64,000 nucleotides of DNA from Brevibacillus_H sp049846925 (lineage in GTDB: Bacteria; Bacillota; Bacilli; Brevibacillales; Brevibacillaceae): contig NZ_JBNCMT010000009.1 in the NCBI RefSeq assembly GCF_049846925.1, positions 62,001 through 126,000 on the forward strand. Reading direction: 5' to 3'. The translations under genes and the position numbers were made by a program. Numbering within the stretch: the first letter of the stretch is position 1; each line of letters starts with the position of its first letter. Under the pieces are notes generated by a model, which saw nothing but the letters and a program-made list of their open reading frames with translations, searched no databases and was not told the DNA's origin. Shown piece by piece: positions 39,472 to 48,787 of this stretch.

Positions 39472-41394
39472 GTGCGCGTGTCCAATGTTACCGTGCGCCG
39501 CAGAATTTTTATCGCTCTTATCATCGGAATTGTTATGTACTCGGCCTTAATCACGCGGCTCGGTTACATCCAGCTCATTCAGGGGCAAACGCTGCAGGAA
39601 AAAGCGCAAGACCTGTGGACGAGGGATATTCCGTTTGAAGCACAGCGCGGCAAGATCCGAGATCGCAATGGTGTTGTTATCGTAGGCAATCAAAGTGTTC
39701 CAACCGTGATGGCGATTCCTGCCCAAGTGAAGGAGCCCCATGAAACTGCAAAAAAATTGGCAGTGGTTCTTGGGCAAAAGGAAGAGGATATTTACAAGGC
39801 GATTACCAAGCGAGTATCCATCAATGACCGCATACCGGGTGGTCGCAAGATTTCACCGGAAAAGGCAAAACAGATTCAAGCGATGGGTTTGCCAGGAATA
39901 CAAGTAGCAGATGATTCGGAGCGTTCTTATCCATTCGAAACGATGGCAGCTCATCTGCTTGGGTTTACTGGCTCTGAGAATCAGGGGCTGACTGGATTGG
40001 AAAAAGTGTATGACAAGTTCTTGATGGGTACAGGAGGCTATGTGTCGTCTCCTACCGATGCAGGTGGGAGAAGTATGCCGGGTTTATCTGAGCAATATGT
40101 TCCCGCTATTAATGGAATGGACATGTACTTGACTATTGACGCAAAAATTCAGTCGTTTATCGAAAAAGAACTGGATCAGGCTGTGGTTGCCTATCAACCG
40201 GATGATGTGCTTGCCATCGCTATGGACCCCAAAACAGGCGAGATCCTCGGGATGGGCTCCAGACCGACTTTTAATCCAGGGAAATACCGGGATTACCCCA
40301 TTGAGACGTACAATCGCAATTTGCCGATCTGGAAGACGTACGAGCCGGGGTCAACCTTTAAGATCGTTACACTAGCTGCTGCCCTGAACGAAGGAGTAGT
40401 GAATTTGAAAGAGTCATTCCACGATCCTGGCTATATTATGGTTGCCGGTGCCAGACTGCGTTGCTGGAAAAGGCAGGGACACGGACAAGAGACGATGCTG
40501 GAAGTCGTGGAGAACTCCTGCAACCCTGGCTTTGTCACAATGGGTCAGCGGCTCGGTAAGGAGCGGTTGTTTCAATATGTACACAAATTTGGCTTTGGCA
40601 AGAAAACAGGAATTGACCTCTTGGGTGAAGAGAACGGTCTGATGTTTAAACCGAGTCAGGTTGGCCCAGTAGAGTTGGGAACTACCTCGTTTGGTCAAGG
40701 GGTTTCTGTTACGCCTATTCAGCAAATGGCCGCTGTTGCCGCAGCGATAAATGGTGGTAAGCTTATGAAGCCGTTCGTTGCAAAAGAATGGCGAGACAGT
40801 ATTACCAACAGCATTATCGGGAAAACCGAACCGACCATGATCCGTCAGGTCATCAGTGAAAAGACTTCTGAGCAGGTTCGTTACGCACTGGAGAGTGTAG
40901 TTGCCAAAGGAACGGGCCGCAATGCTTTTATTGAGGGCTACCGGGTTGGCGGCAAAACGGGGACAGCTCAGAAGGTGCGCAATGGACGATACTCCAGTGG
41001 AGAGTACATCGTGTCATTCATCGGATTTGCCCCAGCAGACGACCCGCAAATTCTGGTATACATCGCGGTTGACAATCCGAAGGCACAAGCATTTGGTGGA
41101 TTAATTGCCGCACCTATCGTGAGAAACATCATGGAGCAATCTCTGCAATATTTAAAAGTGCCAAAACGTCAGAATCAGCTCGAACGTGAATACATTTATG
41201 GAGACAAACGATACTTTGAAGTTCCAGATTTGACAGGAATGAGTATGAAGGAAATTACCAGTTCTTTCTATACTATGCAACTGGATGTATCGGGAAAAGG
41301 AACCCATGTTGTGAAGCAGACACCGGAGCCAGGAGTAAAATTGGAAGAAGGGTCAAAAATTCGTATCTTCCTTGGTGACAAAATGGCTAATTAG
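39472..41394 (+). CDS. spoVD: Stage V sporulation transpeptidase SpoVD
   Basis: 640 residues from a GTG at 39472 with AAGGGGG 8 nt upstream; a TTG at 39421 has no site. Membrane anchor (RRIFIALIIGIVMYSALITR), RGKIRDRNGVVI, SxxK in EPGSTFKIVTLAA, SxN in VENSCNPGFV, KTG in VGGKTGTAQKV and one PASTA domain (VPDLTGMSMKEITSSFYTM). B. subtilis SpoVD has the same length and one PASTA; it makes spore cortex with SpoVE. Gene order pbpB-spoVD-murE agrees. Confidence 0.94.
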   Translation: MRVSNVTVRRRIFIALIIGIVMYSALITRLGYIQLIQGQTLQEKAQDLWTRDIPFEAQRGKIRDRNGVVIVGNQSVPTVMAIPAQVKEPHETAKKLAVVLGQKEEDIYKAITKRVSINDRIPGGRKISPEKAKQIQAMGLPGIQVADDSERSYPFETMAAHLLGFTGSENQGLTGLEKVYDKFLMGTGGYVSSPTDAGGRSMPGLSEQYVPAINGMDMYLTIDAKIQSFIEKELDQAVVAYQPDDVLAIAMDPKTGEILGMGSRPTFNPGKYRDYPIETYNRNLPIWKTYEPGSTFKIVTLAAALNEGVVNLKESFHDPGYIMVAGARLRCWKRQGHGQETMLEVVENSCNPGFVTMGQRLGKERLFQYVHKFGFGKKTGIDLLGEENGLMFKPSQVGPVELGTTSFGQGVSVTPIQQMAAVAAAINGGKLMKPFVAKEWRDSITNSIIGKTEPTMIRQVISEKTSEQVRYALESVVAKGTGRNAFIEGYRVGGKTGTAQKVRNGRYSSGEYIVSFIGFAPADDPQILVYIAVDNPKAQAFGGLIAAPIVRNIMEQSLQYLKVPKRQNQLEREYIYGDKRYFEVPDLTGMSMKEITSSFYTMQLDVSGKGTHVVKQTPEPGVKLEEGSKIRIFLGDKMAN

Positions 41395-41509
41395 CTATAC
41401 AATAATTCTTCGTGGAGAGGGTCTTGTGATTAGAGACTCTCTCATCACCTTGTTTCTAAAAGGATGTACTTTTGTCTATACTAAGGTGGAGAATGGGGTG
41501 CCATATGTC

Positions 41510-42985
41510 ATGCAACTGAAGGAATTACTCGCTCCTCTGCTGCTTGTGAACGTATCAGGAGACGATGAAATAGAAATTACTGGACTATCTGTTGACTCAA
41601 GAAAAGTAAAACCGGGAGATTTGTTTGTCTGTTTGACTGGTTTTACGGTTGATGGACATGAATATGCTATGCAAGCTGTTGAACATGGTGCGGTTGCCAT
41701 TTTGGCAGAGAGAGAGCTGGATATAGATGCTGCGGTTGCAGTTGTACCTGATACAAGACGGGCAATGGCAATGGTGGCTGATCGGTTTTTCCAGTCACCA
41801 ACGCAAGAATTGCGCTTGATTGGGGTTACGGGAACCAATGGCAAAACAACAACTACTCATTTGATTGATAAAATCTTGACTGACCGCAGGAAGAAAACGG
41901 GATTAGTCGGGACAATTCATATGCGTATCGGTGATGTGTATGAAGAAATCAAAAACACGACTCCAGATGTAATTGATCTTCAGGGAAGTTTTCGACGCAT
42001 GAGAGAGATCGAAACGGAATATGCCATAATTGAGGCATCCTCACATGCTCTCGATATGGGGAGAGTCCGTGGCTGCAACTTTCATATCGGTGTGTTTACG
42101 AATTTGACGCAGGATCATCTTGACTATCACAAGACAATGGAGAATTATTTGAATGCCAAGTCACTTCTGTTTTCACAATTGGGCAACAGCTACGATTACG
42201 CCCAAATGAAAACAGCCGTACTAAATGCTGACGATCCGGCATCTGAAGTATTCAAGCGGGTCACGCCTGCACGAGTCATCACCTACGGCATTGAAAGCAA
42301 AGCAGATGTGTCTGCTTCTGATATACGTATTACAAGTAAAGGAACGACATTTACTTTACATACATTCAAGGGATCTGCCGAGCTCCACTTGCAACTGATC
42401 GGCAAATTCAATGTGTACAATGCATTGGCAGCGATAGCAACTGCGCTTGCAGAAGGATTCGAACTGACAGACATCAAACAAAGCCTTGAACAGATCAAAG
42501 GTGTCAATGGACGCTTCGAGCCTGTCATCGCAGGACAGAGCTTCACGGTAATCGTTGACTATTCCCACACGCCGGACAGTCTGGAGAATGCCTTACAGAC
42601 GGTTAAAGAGTTTGCGCAAGGCAGAATTTTTTGTGTCGTCGGTTGTGGAGGCGATCGAGATAGGACCAAACGCCCAATTATGGCCAAAATTGCAACAAAC
42701 TACGCTGATGTCGTCGTCTTAACTTCTGATAATCCTCGTTCAGAAGATCCGGTTGCTATCCTGAATGACATGGAAGAAGGCTTGCAAGGCGTTGATTCCG
42801 CACAATACGTAACCATTGTGGATCGCCGGGAAGCAATCAGGTACGCTGTTTCAAAAGCAGGTGAAAACGATATTATTCTGATTGCTGGAAAAGGGCATGA
42901 AACGTATCAGATCATCAAGGGAGAGGTTCTCGCTTTTGATGACAGGGAAGTTGCCCGTGAATCCATTCTTACACTAACCAAATAA
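41510..42985 (+). CDS. murE: UDP-MurNAc-L-Ala-D-Glu:meso-DAP ligase MurE
   Basis: 491 residues from the ATG at 41510 (GGGGTG 9 nt upstream); an open frame upstream is longer but off-family. VTGTNGKTTTTHLIDKIL is the ATP loop; TPDVIDLQ, NLTQDHLDYHKTME, and the specificity motif SDNPRSEDP (DNPR, meso-diaminopimelate type) near residue 405. Adds the third stem-peptide residue in the cytoplasm. The DAP motif fits Bacillus/Brevibacillus walls. Confidence 0.96.
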   Translation: MQLKELLAPLLLVNVSGDDEIEITGLSVDSRKVKPGDLFVCLTGFTVDGHEYAMQAVEHGAVAILAERELDIDAAVAVVPDTRRAMAMVADRFFQSPTQELRLIGVTGTNGKTTTTHLIDKILTDRRKKTGLVGTIHMRIGDVYEEIKNTTPDVIDLQGSFRRMREIETEYAIIEASSHALDMGRVRGCNFHIGVFTNLTQDHLDYHKTMENYLNAKSLLFSQLGNSYDYAQMKTAVLNADDPASEVFKRVTPARVITYGIESKADVSASDIRITSKGTTFTLHTFKGSAELHLQLIGKFNVYNALAAIATALAEGFELTDIKQSLEQIKGVNGRFEPVIAGQSFTVIVDYSHTPDSLENALQTVKEFAQGRIFCVVGCGGDRDRTKRPIMAKIATNYADVVVLTSDNPRSEDPVAILNDMEEGLQGVDSAQYVTIVDRREAIRYAVSKAGENDIILIAGKGHETYQIIKGEVLAFDDREVARESILTLTK

Positions 42986-43039
42986 ACCGATCAATCAAGA
43001 GAAAAAACGTCACTTCGATTGCGGAAAGGAGGTTGGGGC

Positions 43040-44005
43040 ATGCCTTTTGACAATGTCCTCATCATCACGATAATTGCTTCGTTCTTAATAGCTGTACTAG
43101 TCGGACCTTTATTCATCCCGGTGCTCAGACGCTTGAAGTTTGGGCAGAGTATTCGAGAAGAAGGGCCCCAGTCCCACCAGAAAAAAGCAGGAACCCCAAC
43201 AATGGGAGGTACGATCATCCTCCTTGCACTTGTTTTTACTGTACTGAAATTTGCTAATACAACAATTGAAATTGTTTTTCTTTTGCTACTGACTCTTGGA
43301 TATGGACTTATCGGATTCCTAGATGATTTCATTAAAATCAGCAAGAAGAGAAATTTGGGACTGACAGCAAAGCAAAAATTTGCAGGCCAAATCATCTTGG
43401 CCATCATTGCTTATACACTGCTAGTAAAAATGGGACACGATACATCACTCCATCTGCCAGGAACCCCTTGGAATATTGAACTTGGCTGGATCTACTTCCC
43501 GTTCCTGGTATTCCTGCTCGTTGGAACAACCAATGCAGTCAATATCACGGATGGACTAGATGGCTTGTTGGCTGGTACAGGTGCGATTGCGTTTGGAGCC
43601 TATGCCATTATTGCCTGGTTGTCCAGCGACCCTGACACAGCTATTTTCAGTGCGGCTGTGGTTGGCTCTGTGCTTGGATTCCTGGTATTCAACGCCCATC
43701 CTGCCCGTGTCTTTATGGGTGATACAGGCTCGCTCGCATTAGGTGGCGCACTAGCAGGAATTGCGATCATGACCAAAACAGAGCTGTTGCTTGCCGTTAT
43801 CGGTGGAGTATTTGTCGTAGAGACACTCTCTGTTATTATGCAAGTGATATCCTTCAAAACAAGAGGAAAACGAATCTTTCGTATGAGTCCGCTGCATCAT
43901 CATTTCGAATTAACAGGCTGGTCCGAGTGGAGAGTCGTTGTTACGTTCTGGTTGGTCGGAATGGTGTTGGCTGGACTAGGTGTTTACTTAGAGGTGGTGC
44001 AATAA
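43040..44005 (+). CDS. mraY: Phospho-MurNAc-pentapeptide translocase MraY
   Basis: 321 residues, GGAAAGGAGG before the ATG. About ten membrane helices; cytoplasmic motifs KKAGTPTMGGTII, GFLDDFIKISKKRNLGLTAKQK (abbreviated), NAVNITDGLDGLLAGTG, HPARVFMGDTGSLALGG and SPLHHHFELTGW with the conserved His triad. Attaches phospho-MurNAc-pentapeptide to undecaprenyl phosphate (lipid I). Its stop TAA shares an A with the murD ATG. Confidence 0.97.
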   Translation: MPFDNVLIITIIASFLIAVLVGPLFIPVLRRLKFGQSIREEGPQSHQKKAGTPTMGGTIILLALVFTVLKFANTTIEIVFLLLLTLGYGLIGFLDDFIKISKKRNLGLTAKQKFAGQIILAIIAYTLLVKMGHDTSLHLPGTPWNIELGWIYFPFLVFLLVGTTNAVNITDGLDGLLAGTGAIAFGAYAIIAWLSSDPDTAIFSAAVVGSVLGFLVFNAHPARVFMGDTGSLALGGALAGIAIMTKTELLLAVIGGVFVVETLSVIMQVISFKTRGKRIFRMSPLHHHFELTGWSEWRVVVTFWLVGMVLAGLGVYLEVVQ

Positions 44006-45378
44006 TGGACTTGTACAACAACAAACAAATCGTCGTTGTAGGCTTAGCGAAAAGCGGTGTAGCGGTTGCCAAACTGTTGCACCGCTTTGGTGCGCAAATC
44101 ATCGTTAACGATAAAAAAGCAAGGGAAGAAGCAAGTGGAATCGAGGAATTGGAAGACCTGGGGATCATGGTGATCACAGGCTATCACCCGGAAGATCTGA
44201 TTCATACAGGTGTTTCACTAGTGGTGAAAAATCCGGGAATCCCTTACGAGGCAGAACCCATTCAAAAAGCGATCGAATTAGGAATTCCCGTAATCACAGA
44301 GGTGGAGATTGCCTATCAGTTATCACAAGCACCACTGATCGGGATTACCGGCTCAAATGGGAAAACGACGACGACAACGTTGGTCGGCCTGATTCTGGAG
44401 GAAGCGAAATTGCGCCCGGTTGTTGGCGGAAATATTGGTACGGTTCTTTGCGAGCTTGCAGAAGAGGTGCAGGCGGATCAATATCTCGTCGCTGAGTTAA
44501 GCAGCTTTCAATTGATGGGAACAGCAACCTTTCGCCCGAAAATTGCGGCTCTCCTGAATCTCTATCCGGCTCATCTGGACTATCATCATACGATGGAAGA
44601 ATACCTGGCTGCCAAAGCAAAAATCTTCGCCAATCAGACAGAAACAGAGTACGCCGTACTTAACTACGAGCAGGAAGACGTACGCAGGCTGGGTGAATCC
44701 TGCAAGGCAGAGACGTACTATTTTAGCCGATTGCAAAAAGTTCCGGCAGGTGCCTATGTCGAGGATGAAAGAATCATTTTCTGTCGTACATCAGGCGATC
44801 AGGAAGTAGTCATGGACATAAAAGATATCGCTCTTCTCGGAAAGCATCATTTGGAAAACATTCTGGCTGCCGTTATCATTTGTAAATTGGCAGGTGCAGA
44901 TACGGGGGCAATCCAACGAGTTCTGACTACTTTCCAGGGAGTGGAGCATCGCACGGAGTACGTAGCTACTGTACAGGGCGTGAAGTTTTACAACGACTCC
45001 AAGGCAACCAATTCACAAGCGGCTATTCAAGCGATTTCTGCCTTCAAGGAACCAGTTGTCCTTTTGGCAGGAGGGCTTGATCGGGGAGTCAGCTTTACGG
45101 AGCTCGTGCCTTTTTTCAAAAATCATGTCAAAGCAATCATTACGTTTGGTGAAACAGCCCAAATTCTCTTGGATCGAGCACAAGAGGCAGGGATTGCGAG
45201 CCGAGTTCGCGTCGATACTGTGGATGAGGCTGTTCAGGCATCTTTCAGATTGGCAGAAGCGGGTGACGTCATACTGTTGAGTCCTGCGTGCGCAAGTTGG
45301 GATATGTTCCCTTCCTTCGAGGTGAGGGGGAGCATGTTTAAGGAAGCCGTGCATAAACTTAGAACAAGCCTAGGATAA
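44005..45378 (+). CDS. murD: UDP-MurNAc-L-Ala:D-Glu ligase MurD
   Basis: 457 residues; ATG overlaps the mraY stop by 1 nt, AGAGGTGG upstream. VVVGLAKSGVAVAKLL at the N-terminus, ATP loop ITGSNGKTTTTTLVG, LYPAHLDYHHTMEEY, FYNDSKATNSQAA, LLAGGLDRGVSF and SPACASWDMFPSFEVRG. Adds D-Glu in peptidoglycan precursor synthesis. Confidence 0.97.
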   Translation: MDLYNNKQIVVVGLAKSGVAVAKLLHRFGAQIIVNDKKAREEASGIEELEDLGIMVITGYHPEDLIHTGVSLVVKNPGIPYEAEPIQKAIELGIPVITEVEIAYQLSQAPLIGITGSNGKTTTTTLVGLILEEAKLRPVVGGNIGTVLCELAEEVQADQYLVAELSSFQLMGTATFRPKIAALLNLYPAHLDYHHTMEEYLAAKAKIFANQTETEYAVLNYEQEDVRRLGESCKAETYYFSRLQKVPAGAYVEDERIIFCRTSGDQEVVMDIKDIALLGKHHLENILAAVIICKLAGADTGAIQRVLTTFQGVEHRTEYVATVQGVKFYNDSKATNSQAAIQAISAFKEPVVLLAGGLDRGVSFTELVPFFKNHVKAIITFGETAQILLDRAQEAGIASRVRVDTVDEAVQASFRLAEAGDVILLSPACASWDMFPSFEVRGSMFKEAVHKLRTSLG

Positions 45379-45433
45379 CAAGCCCTTGCCAGGTAGGATG
45401 AGGCAGGGGCAGTGCAGGAAAGGATGGCTTGCG

Positions 45434-46528
45434 ATGAGTAAGGTACGAACTGCCCCTGACTTCTTTATTATTTTTGCTACGCTGTTTCTACTTGGGATCG
45501 GCATCGTCATGGTGTACAGCGCAAGTGCCGTGTATGCTTATCATACATTTGAAGGCGATTCCTACTATTTTTCCAAGCGGCAATTTATTTTCGCCATCTT
45601 GGGTATAGCTTCCATGTACGTCATGATGAACGTGGATTACTGGGTGTGGAAAAAATGGGCCAAAACAGGCTTTATTGTTTCTCTGGCCTTGCTTGTTCTC
45701 GTCTTGATCATCGGAAAAGAAGTAAACGGGGCGAAAAGCTGGTTAGGTCTTGGTTCGTTCGGTATCCAGCCCGGAGAGTTTGCCAAATTTGGTGTTGCAG
45801 CTTTTCTTGCCATGTGGCTTTCCGATAATCAGAAAAAAATTGTCCTCTTTCAAAAAGGCCTTGCTCCGGCACTGGCGATTCCTTCAGCATGTTTTGCATT
45901 AATTATGTTGCAGCCAGACCTTGGCACAGGTACAGTATTAATGGGAATGTCAATTTTAATGATTTTTGTGGCTGGAGCACGAATAAGTCACTTTGTTGGT
46001 CTAGGACTATTAGGGGTTGCCGGCTTCGCCGGATTGATCATCTCAGCACCCTATCGCATTGCCCGCATTACGGCATTCCTTGATCCGTGGGAAGATCCGC
46101 TCGGCAAGGGATACCAGATCATTCAGTCACTGTATGCGATTGGACCCGGTGGCTTGCTTGGTCTTGGCTTGGGACAAAGTCGCCAGAAGTTCTCTTATCT
46201 GCCCGAGCCGTACAATGATTTTATCTTCTCAATCGTTGCAGAGGAATTAGGCTTTATCGGCGGTTCGCTAGTCCTCTTGCTTTTCCTGCTCCTGGTATGG
46301 AGGGGGATGCGAGTGGCGATTACAGCGCCTGATCTGTTTGGCAGTCTGCTTGCCTTAGGAATCGTCGGGATGATAGCGATACAGGTATTAATCAACGTAG
46401 GAGTCGTAACGGGCATGTTTCCGGTTACGGGGATTACCCTGCCATTTTTAAGCTATGGTGGTTCATCTCTTACGCTGATGCTGACAGGTGTTGGCATATT
46501 GTTGAATATTTCGAGGTTTTCTCGTTAA
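45434..46528 (+). CDS. spoVE: SEDS-family glycosyltransferase SpoVE (FtsW/RodA type)
   Basis: 364 residues from the ATG at 45434 (AAAGGATG 9 nt upstream). About ten membrane helices; SEDS motifs VMVYSASAVYAY, NGAKSWLGLGSFGIQPGEFAKF, MLQPDLGTGTVLM, ARITAFLDPWEDPLGKGYQ, GPGGLLGLGLGQSRQKFSYLPE (pieces) and TGITLPFLSYGGSSL. Polymerises lipid II; the neighbouring spoVD and length of about 366 residues point to SpoVE rather than the larger FtsW. Repeat family B begins 2 nt after the stop. Confidence 0.93.
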   Translation: MSKVRTAPDFFIIFATLFLLGIGIVMVYSASAVYAYHTFEGDSYYFSKRQFIFAILGIASMYVMMNVDYWVWKKWAKTGFIVSLALLVLVLIIGKEVNGAKSWLGLGSFGIQPGEFAKFGVAAFLAMWLSDNQKKIVLFQKGLAPALAIPSACFALIMLQPDLGTGTVLMGMSILMIFVAGARISHFVGLGLLGVAGFAGLIISAPYRIARITAFLDPWEDPLGKGYQIIQSLYAIGPGGLLGLGLGQSRQKFSYLPEPYNDFIFSIVAEELGFIGGSLVLLLFLLLVWRGMRVAITAPDLFGSLLALGIVGMIAIQVLINVGVVTGMFPVTGITLPFLSYGGSSLTLMLTGVGILLNISRFSR

Positions 46529-46530
46529 GA

Positions 46531-46638
46531 ATACCCACCCGACACAAGAAGATAGCTGGCGGTAGACTAAACGCAACATCCATGTTGCATCGTCGACAAT
46601 TGTATGTCCTGTGCTTCGTCGGGCGGGGCCCAAAACTT
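46531..46638 (+). repeat. Repeat family B, long copy, next to the spoVE stop codon
   Basis: 108 bp, starting ATACCCACCCGACACAAG and ending CGTCGGGCGGGGCCCAAAACTT. The ends form an imperfect inverted repeat around ACCCGAC/GTCGGG. The middle contains GCAACATCC-ATG..GCATCG-type hairpin material not present in the 50-bp copy at 19884. It begins 2 nt after the spoVE stop. Confidence 0.88.
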
Positions 46639-46669
46639 ATACAAAGTCTTTTGAAAACAGGTGATATAT

Positions 46670-47773
46670 ATGCGCGTCGTCTTGACCGGGGGAGGTACAG
46701 GAGGACATATTTACCCAGCGCTTGCGGTTGCAGAGGAGATCCTTCGCCACGAACCGCAGGCCAAATTTTTGTATATCGGCACAAGTAAAGGGTTGGAATC
46801 CAAATTGGTACCCAAGCAAGGGCTGCCTTTTGAGGAAATTGAGATTTCAGGCATTCAGCGCAAACTGACTCTGGAAAATGTGCGTACAGCCTGGAAGTTC
46901 ATCCGCTCTGTTTCCAAATCGAAAGAGATTTTGCGCAAGTGGAAACCGGATATTGTGATTGGTACAGGTGGTTATGTCTGCGGGCCTGTGGTTTTTGCTG
47001 CGGCAAGATTGGGCATCCCAACCCTGATTCACGAACAGAATGTCGTTCCAGGGCTGACCAACGTGTTTTTGTCACGTTTTGTGGATCGGATTGCAGTTTC
47101 TTTTGAAGAATCACTAACCCATTTTCCTAAACAAAAAACCGTGTATACCGGAAACCCACGAGCAACACAAGTTCAGCATGGCAATGCAGATGCTGGACGA
47201 GAAATGGTAGGAGTCTCACCGGAGAAACCGATTGTTCTCGTCGTTGGAGGCAGCCGGGGAGCAAGAGCCATTAACGAAGCGACCTTGCAGCTTGTGCCCT
47301 ACATCAAGCAGCATCCGGACTATCATTTTGTGTATGTAACAGGTGATGTTCATTACGATAAAATTGCTGCTCAATTGTCTGACCACGGAAATCTGCCGGC
47401 AAACTTGAGTCTGCTTCCCTTTGTGCATCAGATGCCTGATTTATTGGCCGCCACTCACTTGATCGTGAATCGGGCAGGAGCCTCATTTCTGGCAGAAATC
47501 ACATCTTTGGGAATTCCGGCCGTGCTCATTCCATCGCCATATGTGACGAATAACCATCAAGAGAAGAACGCTCGTGGCCTGGAACGTGTCGGAGCGGCAG
47601 TAGTCATTCTGGAAAAAGAACTGAATGGGGAGTCATTACAGAATGCTCTCGATCCCATTCTAACGAATCAGGAGCTGCGTGAGCGCATGCGGCAAGAATC
47701 CCTCAAAATGGGGAAAAAAGACGCAGCATCCTCAATTTATCATGAGGTGGAAGAACTGATGAAACGCAAGTAG
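46670..47773 (+). CDS. murG: Lipid II synthase MurG
   Basis: 367 residues from the ATG at 46670 (AGGTGA upstream). MRVVLTGGGTGGHIYPALAV, TGGYVCGPVVFAAARLGIP, HEQNVVPGLTNVFLSR, VVGGSRGARAINE, VNRAGASFLAEITSLGIPAVL and PSPYVTNNHQEKNA. Glycosyltransferase adding GlcNAc to lipid I at the cytoplasmic membrane face. Only 30 nt separate it from the repeat element that fills the spoVE-murG gap. Confidence 0.97.
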   Translation: MRVVLTGGGTGGHIYPALAVAEEILRHEPQAKFLYIGTSKGLESKLVPKQGLPFEEIEISGIQRKLTLENVRTAWKFIRSVSKSKEILRKWKPDIVIGTGGYVCGPVVFAAARLGIPTLIHEQNVVPGLTNVFLSRFVDRIAVSFEESLTHFPKQKTVYTGNPRATQVQHGNADAGREMVGVSPEKPIVLVVGGSRGARAINEATLQLVPYIKQHPDYHFVYVTGDVHYDKIAAQLSDHGNLPANLSLLPFVHQMPDLLAATHLIVNRAGASFLAEITSLGIPAVLIPSPYVTNNHQEKNARGLERVGAAVVILEKELNGESLQNALDPILTNQELRERMRQESLKMGKKDAASSIYHEVEELMKRK

Positions 47774-47866
47774 GCGTCTGTCACGCCCAACTATAGAGCA
47801 GCATATGATGAAGCAAACACGTGATAGAATTAGTTCCCACCTAGCATTTGTGTCAGGAGGTTCACT

Positions 47867-48772
47867 ATGAAATACATCGCTGATGAGTTAATAAAAGCTG
47901 GTGTTGGAAAGGTTTGGGTTGATGAACCTCTCGCCAACCATACCACTTGGCGTATCGGAGGTCCGTGTGATCTCCTGATTCAGCCAAAGGATAAAGAGTC
48001 ACTCATTTTGGCTGTTCAAACGATCCATCGCAGTAACATTCCATGGAGAGTAATTGGACGCGGCTCTAACCTTCTAGTGAGGGATGGAGGGATTAGAGGG
48101 GCCGTGTTCAAAGTGGCTGAGGGCTTAAGTCACTGTGAATTTCGGGGTGAAGAGGTGCGTGTTGGTGCCGGGTATTCGACGATTCGCCTTGCGGTGGAGG
48201 CAGGCAAAATGGGCTTGACGGGTTTAGAGTTTGCGGGAGGTATACCAGGCTCAATCGGTGGAGCTGTCTACATGAATGCAGGTGCTCATGGTTCTGATCT
48301 TTCACGTATTCTTAAAGAAGCCGAAGTCCTCTTTGAAGATGGTGAAGTAAGGGTGTTAACCAACGAAGAGATGCAATTCAGCTACCGTACCTCTCTTTTG
48401 CAATCGAGAAAAGGGATTGTGCTGGAAGCCCTCCTTCAATTGAAAACTGGAGACCGAAAAGAGATAGCGGCAGCCCTTGCCAAGTTTAAGGATCGCCGCA
48501 GACAATCACAGCCCTTGCAGCAGCCCTGTGCCGGTAGTGTATTCCGCAACCCGCCAGGAGATCATGCAGGTCGACTCATCGAGGCTTCTGGTCTCAAAGG
48601 GTTTTCAATCGGTGGAGCACAGGTCTCGGAAATTCACGCCAATTTTATCGTCAATCGGGGAGGCGCCACGGCTGCCGACGTCCTCACCTTAATGGAGCAT
48701 ATCCAATCCACGGTCAAAGAAAAATTTGGAGTAGAAATGCATCCAGAAGTTTTGGTGGTGGGCGAGGGGTAA
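47867..48772 (+). CDS. murB: UDP-N-acetylenolpyruvoylglucosamine reductase MurB
   Basis: 301 residues, TCAGGAGG before the ATG. FAD motifs HTTWRIGGPCDLLIQP and VIGRGSNLLVRDGGIRGAV, AGIPGSIGGAVYMNAGAHG, the catalytic Ser in PCAGSVFRNP, and EIHANFIVNRGGATAADVL with the catalytic Glu. Type II MurB. Reduces enolpyruvyl-UDP-GlcNAc to UDP-MurNAc. Confidence 0.96.
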   Translation: MKYIADELIKAGVGKVWVDEPLANHTTWRIGGPCDLLIQPKDKESLILAVQTIHRSNIPWRVIGRGSNLLVRDGGIRGAVFKVAEGLSHCEFRGEEVRVGAGYSTIRLAVEAGKMGLTGLEFAGGIPGSIGGAVYMNAGAHGSDLSRILKEAEVLFEDGEVRVLTNEEMQFSYRTSLLQSRKGIVLEALLQLKTGDRKEIAAALAKFKDRRRQSQPLQQPCAGSVFRNPPGDHAGRLIEASGLKGFSIGGAQVSEIHANFIVNRGGATAADVLTLMEHIQSTVKEKFGVEMHPEVLVVGEG

Positions 48773-48787
48773 CTCGGAGGTGAAAGT

